In this document: one piece after another, positions 36,088 through 49,593 of the stretch
Layout: each line of letters opens with the position of its first letter
Numbering within the stretch: the first letter of the stretch is position 1
From: Sphingobium subterraneum
GTDB taxonomy: Bacteria; Pseudomonadota; Alphaproteobacteria; Sphingomonadales; Sphingomonadaceae
Assembly (NCBI RefSeq): GCF_014199435.1
Contig: NZ_JACIJP010000001.1
Coordinates: forward strand, 124,001-188,000
Direction: 5' to 3'
DNA length: 64,000 nucleotides
Notes under the pieces: generated by a model
Told to the model about the DNA's origin: nothing
Databases searched by the model: none
What the model saw: the letters and a program-made list of their open reading frames with translations, nothing else
Position numbers and translations under genes: made by a program

Positions 36088-36540
36088 TCACCCCAGCGCA
36101 GCTTTCACCAATCCGCTCGCCTTGCTCATGTCGATCACGGTGCCGTGGCGTTCCTTGAGCACCGCCATTACCTTGCCCATGTCTTTGAGGCTGGCCGCGC
36201 CGATCTCCGTCTTGATTCCCTCGATCGCGGCGCGGGTGTCGTCCTCGCTCATCTGCTGCGGCAGGAAGCCCTCGATCACGTCGAGCTCGGCCTGTTCCTT
36301 CGCGGCGAGTTCCGCCCGGCCGCCCGCTTCGTACATGCTGATCGATTCGCGGCGCTGCTTGACCATTTTTTGCAGCACATCGACCACGATCGCGTCATCC
36401 TCCGGCACCTGGGACGCGGTGCGCAGTTCGATGTCGCGGTCCTTCAGCTTCGCGAGGATCAGGCGGACGGCGGCGAGGCGCTCCTTGTTTCCGGCCTTCA
36501 TCGCCTCAATCTGCGCGGCTTTCAGTGCGTCGCGAATCAT
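36088..36540 (-). CDS. yqeY: GatB/YqeY domain protein
   Basis: The 150-residue helical protein matches YqeY: MIRDALKAAQIEAMKAGNKER, RLILAKLKDRDIE, and the late LPQQMSEDDTRAAI and GKVMAVLKERHG, similar to the tail domain of GatB that contacts tRNA. Its cellular role is unclear, but it is often next to dnaG and rpoD in the macromolecular-synthesis operon, as here. The DUF559 cassette has been inserted between it and dnaG. Confidence 0.93.
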   Translation of the reverse strand: MIRDALKAAQIEAMKAGNKERLAAVRLILAKLKDRDIELRTASQVPEDDAIVVDVLQKMVKQRRESISMYEAGGRAELAAKEQAELDVIEGFLPQQMSEDDTRAAIEGIKTEIGAASLKDMGKVMAVLKERHGTVIDMSKASGLVKAALG

Positions 36541-36700
36541 CTTCGTCCCCGTCTCTCTGCTTTGTCGGAAACGAACAGCTATAACGGCAAAAGAGATTTT
36601 TAACAGGATTGACCGCGATGGGTTGAGCGCCTAGTTCACCGGCCGTTTAGCCTGCGTAACGGCGGCCTGACCCAAAGCAAAAGCAAAGGATAGTTTGACC

Positions 36701-37858
36701 ATGGCTGACGCCAAATCCCCGACCGTGCCTAAAGGAGCAACCGGGGTATTGGTATTGGCCGATGGGACGGTGGTGTTCGGCCACGGCTTTGGCGCGGTGG
36801 GCGATGCAGTGGGCGAAGTGTGCTTCAACACCGCGATCACCGGCTATCAGGAAATCATGACCGACCCGAGCTACGCCGGGCAGATCGTTACCTTCACCTT
36901 TCCCCATATCGGCAATGTCGGCACCAACGCGGACGATGTGGAGGCGGAAGCGCCCCACGCTTTGGGGTGCATCGTGCGCGAGAATGTGACGGAACCGAGC
37001 AATTTCCGTAACGTACAGCCGTTCGACGAATGGATGAAGGCGCAGGGGCGCATCGGCATTTCCGGCGTCGACACCCGCGCGCTGACCCGCCGCATCCGCA
37101 CCAGCGGCGCACCGAATGGCGTGATTGCGCATGATCCGGCGGGCGCGTTCGATATCCCCGCGCTGCTCGCCAAGGCGAAGGCCTGGCCGGGGCTGGAGGG
37201 CATGGATCTTGCCGTCTCAGTGACCGGGCAGCAGCGGGAGTGGCAGGGCGGGGCGTGGACGCTGGGGCAGGGATATGCCGCAGCGGACGGAGGTGGAAAA
37301 CCCCATGTCGTCGCGATCGATTATGGCGCGAAACACAACATCTTCCGCAATCTGGTGAAGGCTGGCGCGCGGGTGAGCGTGCTGCCCGCGCAAGCGAGCT
37401 ATGACGAGATCATGGCGCTCAAGCCCGATGGCGTGTTCCTTTCCAACGGCCCCGGCGATCCGGCGGCGACGGGCGCATATGCCGTGCCGGTGATCGCGAA
37501 GCTGCTCGACGCCAATGTGCCGATCTTCGGCATCTGCCTGGGGCATCAGCTCCTCGCGCTCGCGGTCGGCGGCAAGACGGTCAAGATGCATCAGGGGCAT
37601 CGCGGCGCCAACCACCCGGTCAAGCGCCTGTCCGACGGCGCGGTCGAGATCACATCCATGAACCACGGCTTCGCGGTCGACATGGACAGCCTGCCCGCCA
37701 ACGCCCGTGCGACGCACATATCCCTGTTCGACGGCAGCAACTGCGGCATCGAGATCACCGACCGCAACGCGTTCAGCGTGCAATACCACCCCGAAGCCTC
37801 ACCCGGCCCGCAGGACAGCTTCTACCTGTTCGAGAAGTTTGTGGGGGGATTGGGATGA
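36701..37858 (+). CDS. carA: Carbamoyl-phosphate synthase small (glutaminase) subunit
   Basis: CarA releases ammonia from glutamine and passes it to CarB for carbamoyl phosphate, the precursor of arginine and pyrimidines. The 385-residue protein has the N-terminal CarA domain (FNTAITGYQEIMTDPSYAGQ) and a class I amidotransferase domain with nucleophile Cys in GICLGHQ and the QYHPE His/Glu pair. ATG 36701 is used, with AAAGGA 10 bases before; a TTG at 36695 is too close to that site. It overlaps the next gene by four bases. Confidence 0.97.
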   Translation: MADAKSPTVPKGATGVLVLADGTVVFGHGFGAVGDAVGEVCFNTAITGYQEIMTDPSYAGQIVTFTFPHIGNVGTNADDVEAEAPHALGCIVRENVTEPSNFRNVQPFDEWMKAQGRIGISGVDTRALTRRIRTSGAPNGVIAHDPAGAFDIPALLAKAKAWPGLEGMDLAVSVTGQQREWQGGAWTLGQGYAAADGGGKPHVVAIDYGAKHNIFRNLVKAGARVSVLPAQASYDEIMALKPDGVFLSNGPGDPAATGAYAVPVIAKLLDANVPIFGICLGHQLLALAVGGKTVKMHQGHRGANHPVKRLSDGAVEITSMNHGFAVDMDSLPANARATHISLFDGSNCGIEITDRNAFSVQYHPEASPGPQDSFYLFEKFVGGLG

Positions 37859-38075
37859 GGATTGCGGTCATGGCCTTCATGATTTTGGCGGGCTGTGCTG
37901 CTGGAACGTCACACCATGCGTCGACAGGCAACGACGAGGCGTTCGGTCCCGCCACTAACGCCATGTCATTGACAGAAAGCGATAGCGCTAATGTTAGCCG
38001 TGCGGATGAACGTAACCGCAAATATGTGTGCGAAGCATACGCACGAGAACATAATATTCCGACGGATTGCCAATA

Positions 38076-38076
<1 letters not shown>
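37855..38076 (+). CDS. Small lipoprotein between carA and carB
   Basis: The 73-residue protein has a short signal peptide with lipobox LAGC (residues 11-14), so Cys14 should be lipidated and the mature peptide anchored in the envelope. The rest is polar, with two cysteines near the end ([17 protein letters not shown]) that could form a disulfide. It overlaps the carA stop (ATGA) and its own stop overlaps the carB start (TAATG), so it is fully embedded in the carAB operon. Function unknown; nothing links it to carbamoyl phosphate apart from position. Confidence 0.75.
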
Positions 38077-41402
<3,326 letters not shown>

Positions 41403-41444
41403 TCGCACGTCTGAACTTCCGGACAGAAATGGCGAACCGTGTCC

Positions 41445-41466
41445 AGCCACTCCTTCGGGTGGCTTT
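41445..41466 (+). terminator. Short hairpin after carB, weak terminator candidate
   Basis: AGCCAC (41445-41450) pairs with GTGGCT (41459-41464) around a TCCTTCGG loop, followed by only a few T. It lies about 40 bases past the carB stop and before greA. The stem is short, so read-through into greA is likely. Confidence 0.3.
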
Positions 41467-41501
41467 GCACGATTATTGATGATGTGATTGGGGACAAGCG
41501 A

Positions 41502-41978
41502 ATGGCGACCGTCGAAAAAATGCCGATGCTGGATGCGGGCTATAAAATGCTCACCGATCAGCTTCGCGCCCTGAAGGCGGAGCGGCCCCAGATCGTCGAC
41601 GCGATCGAGGAAGCGCGCGCGCATGGCGATCTGTCCGAAAACGCGGAATATCATGCTGCGAAGGAACGGCAGGGGCAGGTCGAGGCGACCATTTCGGACC
41701 TCGAGGATAAGCTGTCCCGCGCGCAGGTGATCGATCCGACGACCCTCTCAGGCGACAAGATTGTGTTTGGCGCGACCGTCACGTTGCTGGACGAGGACGA
41801 TAAGCCGGTGCGTTACCAGATCGTCGGACAGGCCGAAGCTGACGCCAAGCAGGGTATGATCAGCTACAACAGCCCGCTGGGCCGCGCGCTCATCGGCCGC
41901 AAGGTCGGCGAAGACGTCGAAGTGACCGTACCGTCCGGTGAGAAATTTTACCACGTCGACAAGATCGAGTTCATCTGA
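41502..41978 (+). CDS. greA: Transcription elongation factor GreA
   Basis: GreA rescues backtracked RNA polymerase by stimulating transcript cleavage. The 158-residue protein has the N-terminal coiled coil with the catalytic acidic tip ([16 protein letters not shown]) and the C-terminal FKBP-like domain ([18 protein letters not shown]). ATG 41502 is preceded by a GGGGA-type ribosome-binding site; upstream in-frame codons do not belong to the family. It follows carB by 99 bases on the same strand, a common carAB-greA order in alphaproteobacteria. Confidence 0.97.
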   Translation: MATVEKMPMLDAGYKMLTDQLRALKAERPQIVDAIEEARAHGDLSENAEYHAAKERQGQVEATISDLEDKLSRAQVIDPTTLSGDKIVFGATVTLLDEDDKPVRYQIVGQAEADAKQGMISYNSPLGRALIGRKVGEDVEVTVPSGEKFYHVDKIEFI

Positions 41979-42015
41979 AGATCGTGCCCGGTTTGCTGAC
42001 CGTCGGAACAGTCTG

Positions 42016-42720
42016 ATGCGCTCGTCGCAGGGTCGGCTGGCGCAGGGCCGGGTCATCACGCTCCTCTCGGTGATGACGTTTGCCGCGTTCGTGATCGTGA
42101 ACGTATTTGGCTGGAGTGATGCGGCCGCTTATGTTGCTGGCTTCATTCCCGCGCGTGTTGGCCATCCGGCCTTAATGGATCACGCGGGCTTGCCCTTTCC
42201 CGCCATCCCGGCCTGGCTGACGCCGCTTTCGGCAACGCTGGTGCATGGTGGGTGGATGCATATCGGCTTTAATCTGCTGACACTGATTTACTGCGGGCGA
42301 CAGGTTGAGCTGGTGCTGGGCCCGCGCCTGACTTTGCTACTCTATGCCATTGGAGCCTATGCTGCGGCGGCGGGACAATGGGCGCTCGGGCCGCAGGAAG
42401 TTGTACCGATGGTGGGCGCGAGCGGCGCGATTTCGGCGCTCATCGGCGCCTATGCCCTGCTCTACAGCAATCAGCAGGTACGCGCGGTGGGTCCGTTTTC
42501 CGCCAGCGTCGTACGGATGCTGTGGCTCGGGGCAGGCTGGGTGTTCATCCAGTGTCTGGTGGCGCTCGCCGGGAGCAGCAGCGCGGGCGCGAGTATCGGC
42601 AGCACGAGCCTCAGCCAGATCGCGGTGGGCGCGCATGTCGGCGGGTTCCTTGCGGGGATGGTGCTGACCCGGCCGCTTCTTCGGATGCGCTTCCGGAACG
42701 GACCGCGCTCGGTCCACTAG
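42016..42720 (+). CDS. Rhomboid-family intramembrane serine protease
   Basis: The 234-residue protein has about six transmembrane helices. The catalytic serine is in GASGAISALIGAY and the catalytic histidine in GAHVGGFLAG. The loop HGGWMHIGFNLLTL carries the conserved HxxxN of rhomboids. It should cleave membrane protein segments in the inner membrane; the substrate is unknown. The long frame upstream overlaps greA and is ignored. It starts 38 bases after greA on the same strand. Confidence 0.92.
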   Translation: MRSSQGRLAQGRVITLLSVMTFAAFVIVNVFGWSDAAAYVAGFIPARVGHPALMDHAGLPFPAIPAWLTPLSATLVHGGWMHIGFNLLTLIYCGRQVELVLGPRLTLLLYAIGAYAAAAGQWALGPQEVVPMVGASGAISALIGAYALLYSNQQVRAVGPFSASVVRMLWLGAGWVFIQCLVALAGSSSAGASIGSTSLSQIAVGAHVGGFLAGMVLTRPLLRMRFRNGPRSVH

Positions 42721-42751
42721 AGTGTTGGTGCCGGGGCAGGGCAGTTCATCG

Positions 42752-42967
42752 TCAATGGTGGTCGGGTTCCATCAGCTTGTGCAGGTGGACGATGACATAT
42801 TTCATTTCGGCGTCGTCGACGGTGCGCTGCGCGGCGGCGCGCCAAGCCTTCTCTGCGGAGGCGTAATCCGGGAAAATACCAACCATATCGATCGCCGACA
42901 GGTCTTCGAAATCGGTCGTCTGCGGATCGGTAACACGACCGCCCATCACGAGATGCATCTTGCTCAT
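42752..42967 (-). CDS. DUF4170 protein
   Basis: The 71-residue protein matches DUF4170 from end to end: MHLVMGGRV, DFEDLSAIDMVGIFPDY, AEKAWRAAAQRTVDDAEMKY and VIVHLHKLMEPD. The family is common in alphaproteobacteria and small, with no known function. It is convergent with the rhomboid gene. The AGGAA ribosome-binding site is 6 bases before the ATG, and a TATAAT box with a dyad lies just upstream. Confidence 0.92.
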   Translation of the reverse strand: MSKMHLVMGGRVTDPQTTDFEDLSAIDMVGIFPDYASAEKAWRAAAQRTVDDAEMKYVIVHLHKLMEPDHH

Positions 42968-42983
42968 CGACTATTCCTGCTGA

Positions 42984-43004
42984 TTGCCTGCGTGGCAATT
43001 ATAT
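42984..43004 (-). promoter_or_regulatory. Candidate promoter and dyad operator of the DUF4170 gene
   Basis: On the minus strand a perfect TATAAT (42999-43004) is followed by the inverted repeat ATTGCC/GGCAAT (42984-42989 and 42995-43000), which overlaps the expected transcription start. The -35 region is a poor match, so an activator may be needed. Confidence 0.35.
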
Positions 43005-43040
43005 CAGGCATGTCCTATCGCCTAGAGCCTAATTAATCAT

Positions 43041-43081
43041 AAAATGCGGAAATCCACGCCCGCGCACACGTGAATTTCCGC
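43041..43081 (-). terminator. Terminator of the envelope/stress gene cluster
   Basis: GCGGAAAT-C-CACG (43046-43058) pairs with CGTG-A-ATTTCCGC (43069-43081): eight and four base pairs around one mismatch. On the minus strand it is followed by ATTTTA. It lies 28 bases past the stop of the last gene of the cluster. Confidence 0.65.
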
Positions 43082-43108
43082 CACATCGGACTTGGACAGG
43101 TTGGCTAG

Positions 43109-43720
43109 CTATTTAGTGACGCGGCTCGCGGCCTTGCGCAGGCGGGTAACGGCGCCTGCTGCGCCCTTGCTTGCCCTGCTGGCAAGTTCCGAAGCCTGAT
43201 CGCGCACTTCGGCGGCTGGCCCGACAAGGACGTCATTGGCGGTTTCCCGTGCGATGTCTGCCCCGTCTTTCACGGCCTCGATGATCGCAGCGGGCGCCTT
43301 GCGCGCGGCGTCAGCGGCCGCTTCGGCGAGCGAGGCAACCTCGGCGATGGGAAGGGCGGACTTGGCGGCATCTTGTGCTTCCCTCGCGCGGGTCGCGACC
43401 GCGTCGAGCAGCCGGGGCGCGGCATTGCGGAGAGTGCGGGCACTGCGGGGGAACGCGTAGGCGAACAGCGCGCCAACGGCGACCGCCGCGGCGGTCGCAG
43501 CAAGCGGATGCTCGGTGATTAGGCGATTGGCGTTGTTAACGGCCTTACCTGCTTCGATACGCGCATGATCCAGGCCTTCCGCCGCTCGCTGCGTCTGCTT
43601 ACGGGCCGCCGTGGCGCCCTTGCGCACCGTCTTGATTGCCTGATCGGCGGTATCGCCTGCGATCTCGCGTACACGCTCCAGCTTGGGCTGGGCGGACAGG
43701 GTTTTGTCATTGTTGGGCAT
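43109..43720 (-). CDS. DUF883/phasin-like membrane-anchored helical protein
   Basis: The 203-residue protein is Ala-rich and helical, with a charged N-terminal amphipathic region, one probable membrane segment at residues 72-90 (PLAATAAAVAVGALFAYAF), and a long amphipathic C-terminal part with AAA repeats. This resembles DUF883/ElaB-like proteins that bind the inner membrane. ATG 43720 is chosen because GAGG lies six bases upstream; another ATG is at 43726. Its start overlaps the preceding gene's end by 14 bases. It is the last gene of a four-gene minus-strand cluster. Confidence 0.65.
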   Translation of the reverse strand: MPNNDKTLSAQPKLERVREIAGDTADQAIKTVRKGATAARKQTQRAAEGLDHARIEAGKAVNNANRLITEHPLAATAAAVAVGALFAYAFPRSARTLRNAAPRLLDAVATRAREAQDAAKSALPIAEVASLAEAAADAARKAPAAIIEAVKDGADIARETANDVLVGPAAEVRDQASELASRASKGAAGAVTRLRKAASRVTK

Positions 43721-44054
43721 GATCATCCTCGGCTGTGAATTTGGCGGAATATTCGCGGTAGGTTTCACGCCCCTTTGCCCACAGATCGCGGGTCAACGCC
43801 CAAAGCGGGCGGCGTGCGGCGATCGCTCCCAGTGCGGCAACAAAAGCTAACACCTTGAACGGATTGTCGCGTGCGATCTGCTTGGCATCTTCGATGCCAT
43901 CGAGCGCAGCGTCGAGCACGGTGTTGGTGGCCTCGGCCTTCAGGCTCGCAGGCGTGAGCCGGTCCTTGGCGAGAGCAACCGTCGAAAGGAAGGCGATGCG
44001 GCGCTGGTGCGCCTCGGCATCGGCAGCCGCGATGCGGGGATCGGTATCCGTCAT
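43707..44054 (-). CDS. Small helical membrane-associated protein of the holin-like cluster
   Basis: The 115-residue protein starts MTDTDPRIAAADAEAHQRR and has a helical body with a hydrophobic stretch near 75-95 (NPFKVLAFVAALGAIAARRP), probably one membrane-associated helix. No named family is recognised. ATG 44054 overlaps the preceding holin-like gene's stop (ATGA), so the two are translationally coupled. It shares its DPRI-containing N-terminus style with that neighbour (DPRISDADP), perhaps because both end up at the same membrane site. Confidence 0.65.
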   Translation of the reverse strand: MTDTDPRIAAADAEAHQRRIAFLSTVALAKDRLTPASLKAEATNTVLDAALDGIEDAKQIARDNPFKVLAFVAALGAIAARRPLWALTRDLWAKGRETYREYSAKFTAEDDHAQQ

Positions 44055-44488
44055 GCCGCCGTCTTCCCCGACGCGATGGAGGCGACCAGCGCCCGCACCC
44101 GCGCCTTTGCGATGAGGCCCAGAATGGCGATGACAACAAACGTCCCGGCAATCACAAGGAGCGTCGCCCATCCCGCGCCCACCACCGGGGCCAGCGCGAC
44201 GATTAGCCCTACAAGCAGCGCAACCAGCGCACCGATCAGCAGTACAAGTGCCACGATACCGAGCACCGCAATGCGGATCGCCATGCGCACATAATGGGCG
44301 GCGCGCAGCTTTTGCCTGCTGGCTTCTGCGCTGGCGTAGATCTTCCCCTCGGCGACAGCGCGTCGAATAAGCGCGACAATAGACCCGTCCTGCCCCGGTG
44401 GGGCATCGACGTTCATATCGCGCTCAGGCGACCATCCGCTGCTCTCCGGCACGGGATCGGCATCACTGATGCGGGGGTCCGCTGTCAT
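44051..44488 (-). CDS. Phage-holin-family (holin superfamily III-like) membrane protein
   Basis: The 145-residue protein has a charged N-terminus, a helical segment ending in YVRMAIR, and two close transmembrane helices at about residues 72-96 and 101-123 (LLIGALVALLVGLIVAL, GWATLLVIAGTFVVIAIL). This layout matches the Phage_holin_3_6 family, which is common in bacterial chromosomes outside prophages. No lysis gene is nearby, so a role in envelope homeostasis is more likely than phage lysis. Confidence 0.75.
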   Translation of the reverse strand: MTADPRISDADPVPESSGWSPERDMNVDAPPGQDGSIVALIRRAVAEGKIYASAEASRQKLRAAHYVRMAIRIAVLGIVALVLLIGALVALLVGLIVALAPVVGAGWATLLVIAGTFVVIAILGLIAKARVRALVASIASGKTAA

Positions 44489-44515
44489 GGAAACGAGCCT
44501 TTCGTACGCCGGAGA

Positions 44516-45052
44516 TCAGGCGTCGGTGTCGCCCGAACCCTTGGCAAGGCGCATCAGCACATAACCTGCGACCGCGGCAGCGCCGATTGCGACCGCGGGG
44601 CTCTTGCGCACGAAATCGCGCGCTTCCCCCAGCAACTGGTCGATGTCCTTGCTGTCGAGCGACTTGGCGGCGCCCGCCACCGCTTCGGCAGCCTGACGGG
44701 CATAGTCGCCATATTGCGGGCCGAGCTTGGCATCGACAGTCCCGGCGGTATCCGTGATAAGCTTGGCAAGGCCTTCCATCGCGGCGCCGGTTTTGCCTTT
44801 GGCGACATCGGCGACAGTGTAGGCGGTTTTGGTAGCCTGCGACTTGATTTGCTCGCCCTGCTTGTTCCAGTCGATACCAGATTTCTCGGCCGCGCTCTTC
44901 ACGGTCTCCGTCACCTTTTCGGTGACATCGGATGCTGCAGCGGAGATTTTTGCGCGGGTGCTCTTCTTGGGTGCGCCGGTTCCGTCCACACTCGTCTGCG
45001 CGGACTTGGCGGAGCGGGGCTTGCGGGCGGTGGGGATGACGGGTTCGGCCAT
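44516..45052 (-). CDS. DUF883/ElaB-like protein, first gene of the cluster
   Basis: The 178-residue protein has a basic, Lys/Ala/Ser-rich N-terminus, a middle helical region with coiled-coil-like repeats (VTEKVTETVKSAAEKSG) and a C-terminal membrane anchor (SPAVAIGAAAVAGYVLMRLA). The C-terminus fits ElaB/DUF883 proteins, which tie ribosomes or other partners to the membrane during stress in some bacteria. ATG 45052 has a GAGGAA ribosome-binding site. It leads a four-gene minus-strand cluster ending at the terminator near 43050. Confidence 0.7.
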   Translation of the reverse strand: MAEPVIPTARKPRSAKSAQTSVDGTGAPKKSTRAKISAAASDVTEKVTETVKSAAEKSGIDWNKQGEQIKSQATKTAYTVADVAKGKTGAAMEGLAKLITDTAGTVDAKLGPQYGDYARQAAEAVAGAAKSLDSKDIDQLLGEARDFVRKSPAVAIGAAAVAGYVLMRLAKGSGDTDA

Positions 45053-45216
45053 GGCGACTTCCTCTGTTAAACGGGCGTGGTCTTTAGAATGCATAACGTC
45101 AAATAAGGGTTCCGAGCTTGATTAACATCATGGCTGGCAATTTTCCTGCGATTTTTACCATGATTTTTGTCGGCAAGCGAGACCGACGCATTGCCAAGAC
45201 GGCGCGTGCTGGCTAA

Positions 45217-46575
<1,359 letters not shown>

Positions 46576-46681
46576 TCGGATAGGGCGAGGCGTGGCCTGC
46601 GCCGTCATCAATCTGTCGTAAAATCGCGCTGTTAACCATTTTTCGGTTGCCAGCGGAATCAGGCTGTGATTCAAAAGGTCT

Positions 46682-46993
46682 ATGGCGCAGCTTGCAAAAC
46701 TTCGGATGCTTTTCACGTCGGCCTTTGGGCCGACGTTGGCGATCCTGTTGCTCGCGGTGCTGCTCGGCTATGCGGTGCTGGGTTCCAATGGCATTCTTGC
46801 GTGGGGCGATTACACGCGTCAGCTGCATGACAGCCGCGCCGAGCTGAAGGTTGTGCAGGCCGAGCGCGCCCGCATCGCCAACCGGGTGGAGCGGCTCGAC
46901 CCGCGGCACGTCGACCCCGACATGGTTGACGAGCTGGTCCGCCGTGAACTGAACGTCGGGCACCCGGACGAGGTCGTCGTTCCCCTGAAATAG
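46682..46993 (+). CDS. ftsB: FtsB/DivIC septum formation protein
   Basis: The 103-residue protein has one N-terminal transmembrane helix (about 14-36, FGPTLAILLLAVLLGYAVLG) followed by a coiled coil (residues 45-75) and a short conserved end (DMVDELVRRELNVGHPDEVVV). This is the FtsB/DivIC pattern: a bitopic divisome protein that bridges FtsQ and FtsL. It lies between eno and pdhA, the usual place for ftsB in alphaproteobacteria. Confidence 0.9.
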   Translation: MAQLAKLRMLFTSAFGPTLAILLLAVLLGYAVLGSNGILAWGDYTRQLHDSRAELKVVQAERARIANRVERLDPRHVDPDMVDELVRRELNVGHPDEVVVPLK

Positions 46994-47095
46994 AGCGATA
47001 TGGCGCAGTTTTGTGCGTCAGAATGCGTTGGATTTTTGGCGGTGGGCTGATAATGGGGACGTTCCTCCCCATGAAAACCACGAAGGGTTCCTCCT

Positions 47096-48169
47096 TTGGC
47101 CAAATCCACCACACCGCGCACAGCCAAGCCTAAAACGGCGGCAGGCGCGTCTGCGGGCGGCGATCATAACCGCCCCGTTCCCGATACTCCGCAGGACTAT
47201 AAGGCGAGCAAGGACGAGTTGCTCGAGTTCTACCGCCAGATGGTGCTCATCCGCCGGTTTGAAGAGAAAGCGGGCCAGCTTTACGGCCTCGGTCTGATTG
47301 GCGGCTTCTGCCACCTCTATATCGGTCAGGAAGCCGTGGCCGTCGGTATCCAGTCCGCTCTGGAACCGGGCAAGGACAGCGTGATCACCGGCTATCGCGA
47401 CCATGGCCATATGCTCGCCTATGGGATCGATCCCAATGTCATCATGGCCGAACTGACCGGTCGGGAGGCGGGCATTTCCCGCGGCAAGGGCGGGTCGATG
47501 CACATGTTCAGCGTCGACCACAAGTTCTACGGCGGCCATGGCATCGTCGGCGCGCAGGTCGGGCTGGGCACGGGGCTGGGCTTCGCGCATAAATATCGCG
47601 GCGATGGCGGCGTGTGTGTCGCCTATTTCGGCGACGGCGCCAGCAACCAGGGCCAGGTGTACGAGAGCTTCAACATGGCAGAGCTGTGGAAGCTGCCGAT
47701 CATTTTCGTGATCGAGAACAACCAGTATGCCATGGGCACGTCAGTGAACCGCTCGTCGGCGGAGGATCTGCTCTACCGGCGTGGCGAAAGCTTTCGCATT
47801 CCCGGACTCCAGGTCAACGGCATGGATGTGCTGGCGGTGCGCGGCGCCACCGAAGAAGCGCTCAAATGGGTGCGCGGGGGCAACGGGCCAATCTTGCTGG
47901 AAATGAAAACCTACAGGTATCGCGGCCACTCCATGTCCGATCCGGCGAAGTACCGCTCGCGTGAGGAAGTGCAGGAAATGCGCGATAAATCCGACCCGAT
48001 CGAGGGCGTGAAGAAATATCTTGAAGCTGCTGGCGTGTCTGCCGACGAGCTCAAATCCATCGATCAGTCCATCCGCAAGATCGTAACCGAAAGCGCTGAT
48101 TTCGCGGAATCATCGCCCGAGCCCGATCCGTCCGAACTGTATACCGACGTGCTGGTGGAGCAATATTGA
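47096..48169 (+). CDS. pdhA: Pyruvate dehydrogenase E1 component, alpha subunit
   Basis: With PdhB it decarboxylates pyruvate and passes the acetyl group to lipoyl-E2. The 357-residue protein has the thiamine diphosphate motif [17 protein letters not shown] followed by ENNQYAMG, and the conserved [11 protein letters not shown] phosphorylation-loop region. The start is a TTG at 47096, the first codon of the conserved N-terminal MAKSTT frame, with GAAGGG 8 bases upstream; the nearest ATG (47071) is out of frame. It overlaps pdhB by one base. Confidence 0.96.
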   Translation: MAKSTTPRTAKPKTAAGASAGGDHNRPVPDTPQDYKASKDELLEFYRQMVLIRRFEEKAGQLYGLGLIGGFCHLYIGQEAVAVGIQSALEPGKDSVITGYRDHGHMLAYGIDPNVIMAELTGREAGISRGKGGSMHMFSVDHKFYGGHGIVGAQVGLGTGLGFAHKYRGDGGVCVAYFGDGASNQGQVYESFNMAELWKLPIIFVIENNQYAMGTSVNRSSAEDLLYRRGESFRIPGLQVNGMDVLAVRGATEEALKWVRGGNGPILLEMKTYRYRGHSMSDPAKYRSREEVQEMRDKSDPIEGVKKYLEAAGVSADELKSIDQSIRKIVTESADFAESSPEPDPSELYTDVLVEQY

Positions 48170-49566
48170 TGGCAATTGAAATCAAGATGCCGGCGCTGTC
48201 CCCCACGATGGAAGAGGGAACGCTGGCGAAGTGGCTGGTCAAGGCTGGCGATGATGTGAAATCGGGCGACCTGCTCGCCGAGATTGAAACCGACAAGGCG
48301 ACGATGGAATTCGAAGCGGTCGACGAGGGCGTGATCGGCGAGATTCTGGTGCCCGAAGGCGCAGAGGGCGTGAAGGTCGGCACCGTCATCGCGACGATGC
48401 AGGGTGAGGCAGGGGGGGCAGGGGCGGCAGAGGCCGCGTCCCCGCCCGCGCCCGCTGCGAAGGAGAGCGCGCCACCCGCCGCTCCTGAAGCGGCTCCCGC
48501 GCCGAAGAAGGCGGAATCCGGCACAGCAAATCTTGCCAGCGAGGCGAAGGCCGTGACCGATCCGACGATCCCGGATGGCACGAAACTGGTCAAGCTCACG
48601 GTACGCGAGGCGCTGCGCGACGCGATGGCCGAGGAAATGCGCGCTGACGACCGGGTGTTCGTGATGGGCGAGGAAGTCGCCGAGTATCAGGGCGCGTACA
48701 AGGTGACCCAGGGCTTGCTGGAGGAATTCGGCGCCCGTCGGGTCATCGATACGCCGATTACGGAATATGGCTTTGCCGGTGTCGGCACGGGCGCGGCGAT
48801 GGGCGGATTGCGCCCGATCGTCGAGTTCATGACGTTCAACTTCGCGATGCAGGCGATCGACCACATCATCAACTCTGCCGCAAAGACCAACTATATGTCG
48901 GGCGGCCAGATGCGCTGCCCCATCGTGTTCCGCGGCCCCAACGGCGCGGCGAGCCGTGTGGGCGCGCAGCATAGCCAGAATTACGCGCCCTGGTACGCCA
49001 GCGTGCCGGGCCTGATCGTCATCTCGCCCTATGATGCGGCCGACGCCAAGGGCCTGCTGAAGGCGGCGATCCGCAGCCAGGACCCGGTGGTGTTCCTGGA
49101 AAACGAGCTGCTCTATGGCCGCAGCTTCGACGTCCCGGAGATCGACGACTTCGTCCTGCCGATCGGCAAGGCGCGGATCATGCGGCCGGGTAAGGATGTG
49201 ACGCTGGTGAGCTACTCAATCGGCGTCGGCCTTGCGCTCGAAGCGGCGGAGACGCTGGCGGGTGACGGGATCGACGCGGAGGTCATCGACCTGCGCACGC
49301 TGCGCCCGCTCGATACCGCGACGGTGCTCGAAAGCCTGAAAAAGACCAACCGCATCGTGGTGGTCGAGGAAGGCTGGCCGACCTGCTCGATCGCGAGCGA
49401 GCTAGCCGCGGTGGTGATGGAACAGGGTTTCGACGACCTCGACGCGCCGCTGCTGCGCGTCACGAACGAAGACGTGCCGTTGCCCTATGCCGCCAATCTC
49501 GAGAAAGCGGCGCTGATTGACAGCGCGCGCGTAATCGCGGCGGCGAAGAAGGTGTGTTACCGCTGA
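48169..49566 (+). CDS. pdhB: Pyruvate dehydrogenase E1 component, beta subunit, with N-terminal lipoyl domain
   Basis: The 465-residue protein starts with a lipoyl domain (1-80; lipoylated K43 in ETDKATME), then a flexible Ala/Pro-rich linker (about 82-122), then the E1 beta core (about 145-465) with [12 protein letters not shown] and GAQHSQNY. A lipoyl domain on E1 beta is known in sphingomonads and other alphaproteobacteria but is unusual elsewhere. ATG 48169 overlaps the pdhA stop (TGATG). The E2 and E3 genes are not in the window. Confidence 0.96.
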   Translation: MAIEIKMPALSPTMEEGTLAKWLVKAGDDVKSGDLLAEIETDKATMEFEAVDEGVIGEILVPEGAEGVKVGTVIATMQGEAGGAGAAEAASPPAPAAKESAPPAAPEAAPAPKKAESGTANLASEAKAVTDPTIPDGTKLVKLTVREALRDAMAEEMRADDRVFVMGEEVAEYQGAYKVTQGLLEEFGARRVIDTPITEYGFAGVGTGAAMGGLRPIVEFMTFNFAMQAIDHIINSAAKTNYMSGGQMRCPIVFRGPNGAASRVGAQHSQNYAPWYASVPGLIVISPYDAADAKGLLKAAIRSQDPVVFLENELLYGRSFDVPEIDDFVLPIGKARIMRPGKDVTLVSYSIGVGLALEAAETLAGDGIDAEVIDLRTLRPLDTATVLESLKKTNRIVVVEEGWPTCSIASELAAVVMEQGFDDLDAPLLRVTNEDVPLPYAANLEKAALIDSARVIAAAKKVCYR

Positions 49567-49573
49567 TGGAGCT

Positions 49574-49593
49574 GGCCGGGCTTCGGTCCGGTC
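49574..49593 (+). terminator. UUCG-capped hairpin after pdhB
   Basis: GGCCGGGC (49574-49581) and GTCCGGTC (49586-49593) pair over eight positions in RNA with two G-U pairs, capped by a TTCG tetraloop. There is no T run. The G-U pairs become mismatches on the other strand, so it would act only on pdhB transcripts, although it overlaps the end of the convergent tadE-like gene. Confidence 0.45.

Noticed and set aside
44051..44488. Prophage remnant suggested by the holin-family protein
   Set aside because: No endolysin, structural, integrase or repressor genes are near, and this holin family is widespread in chromosomes.
45093..45125. General-stress (EcfG) promoter before the DUF883-like cluster
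   Set aside because: On the minus strand GGAAC and CGTT are present but only 10 bases apart; the EcfG promoter needs about 16-17.
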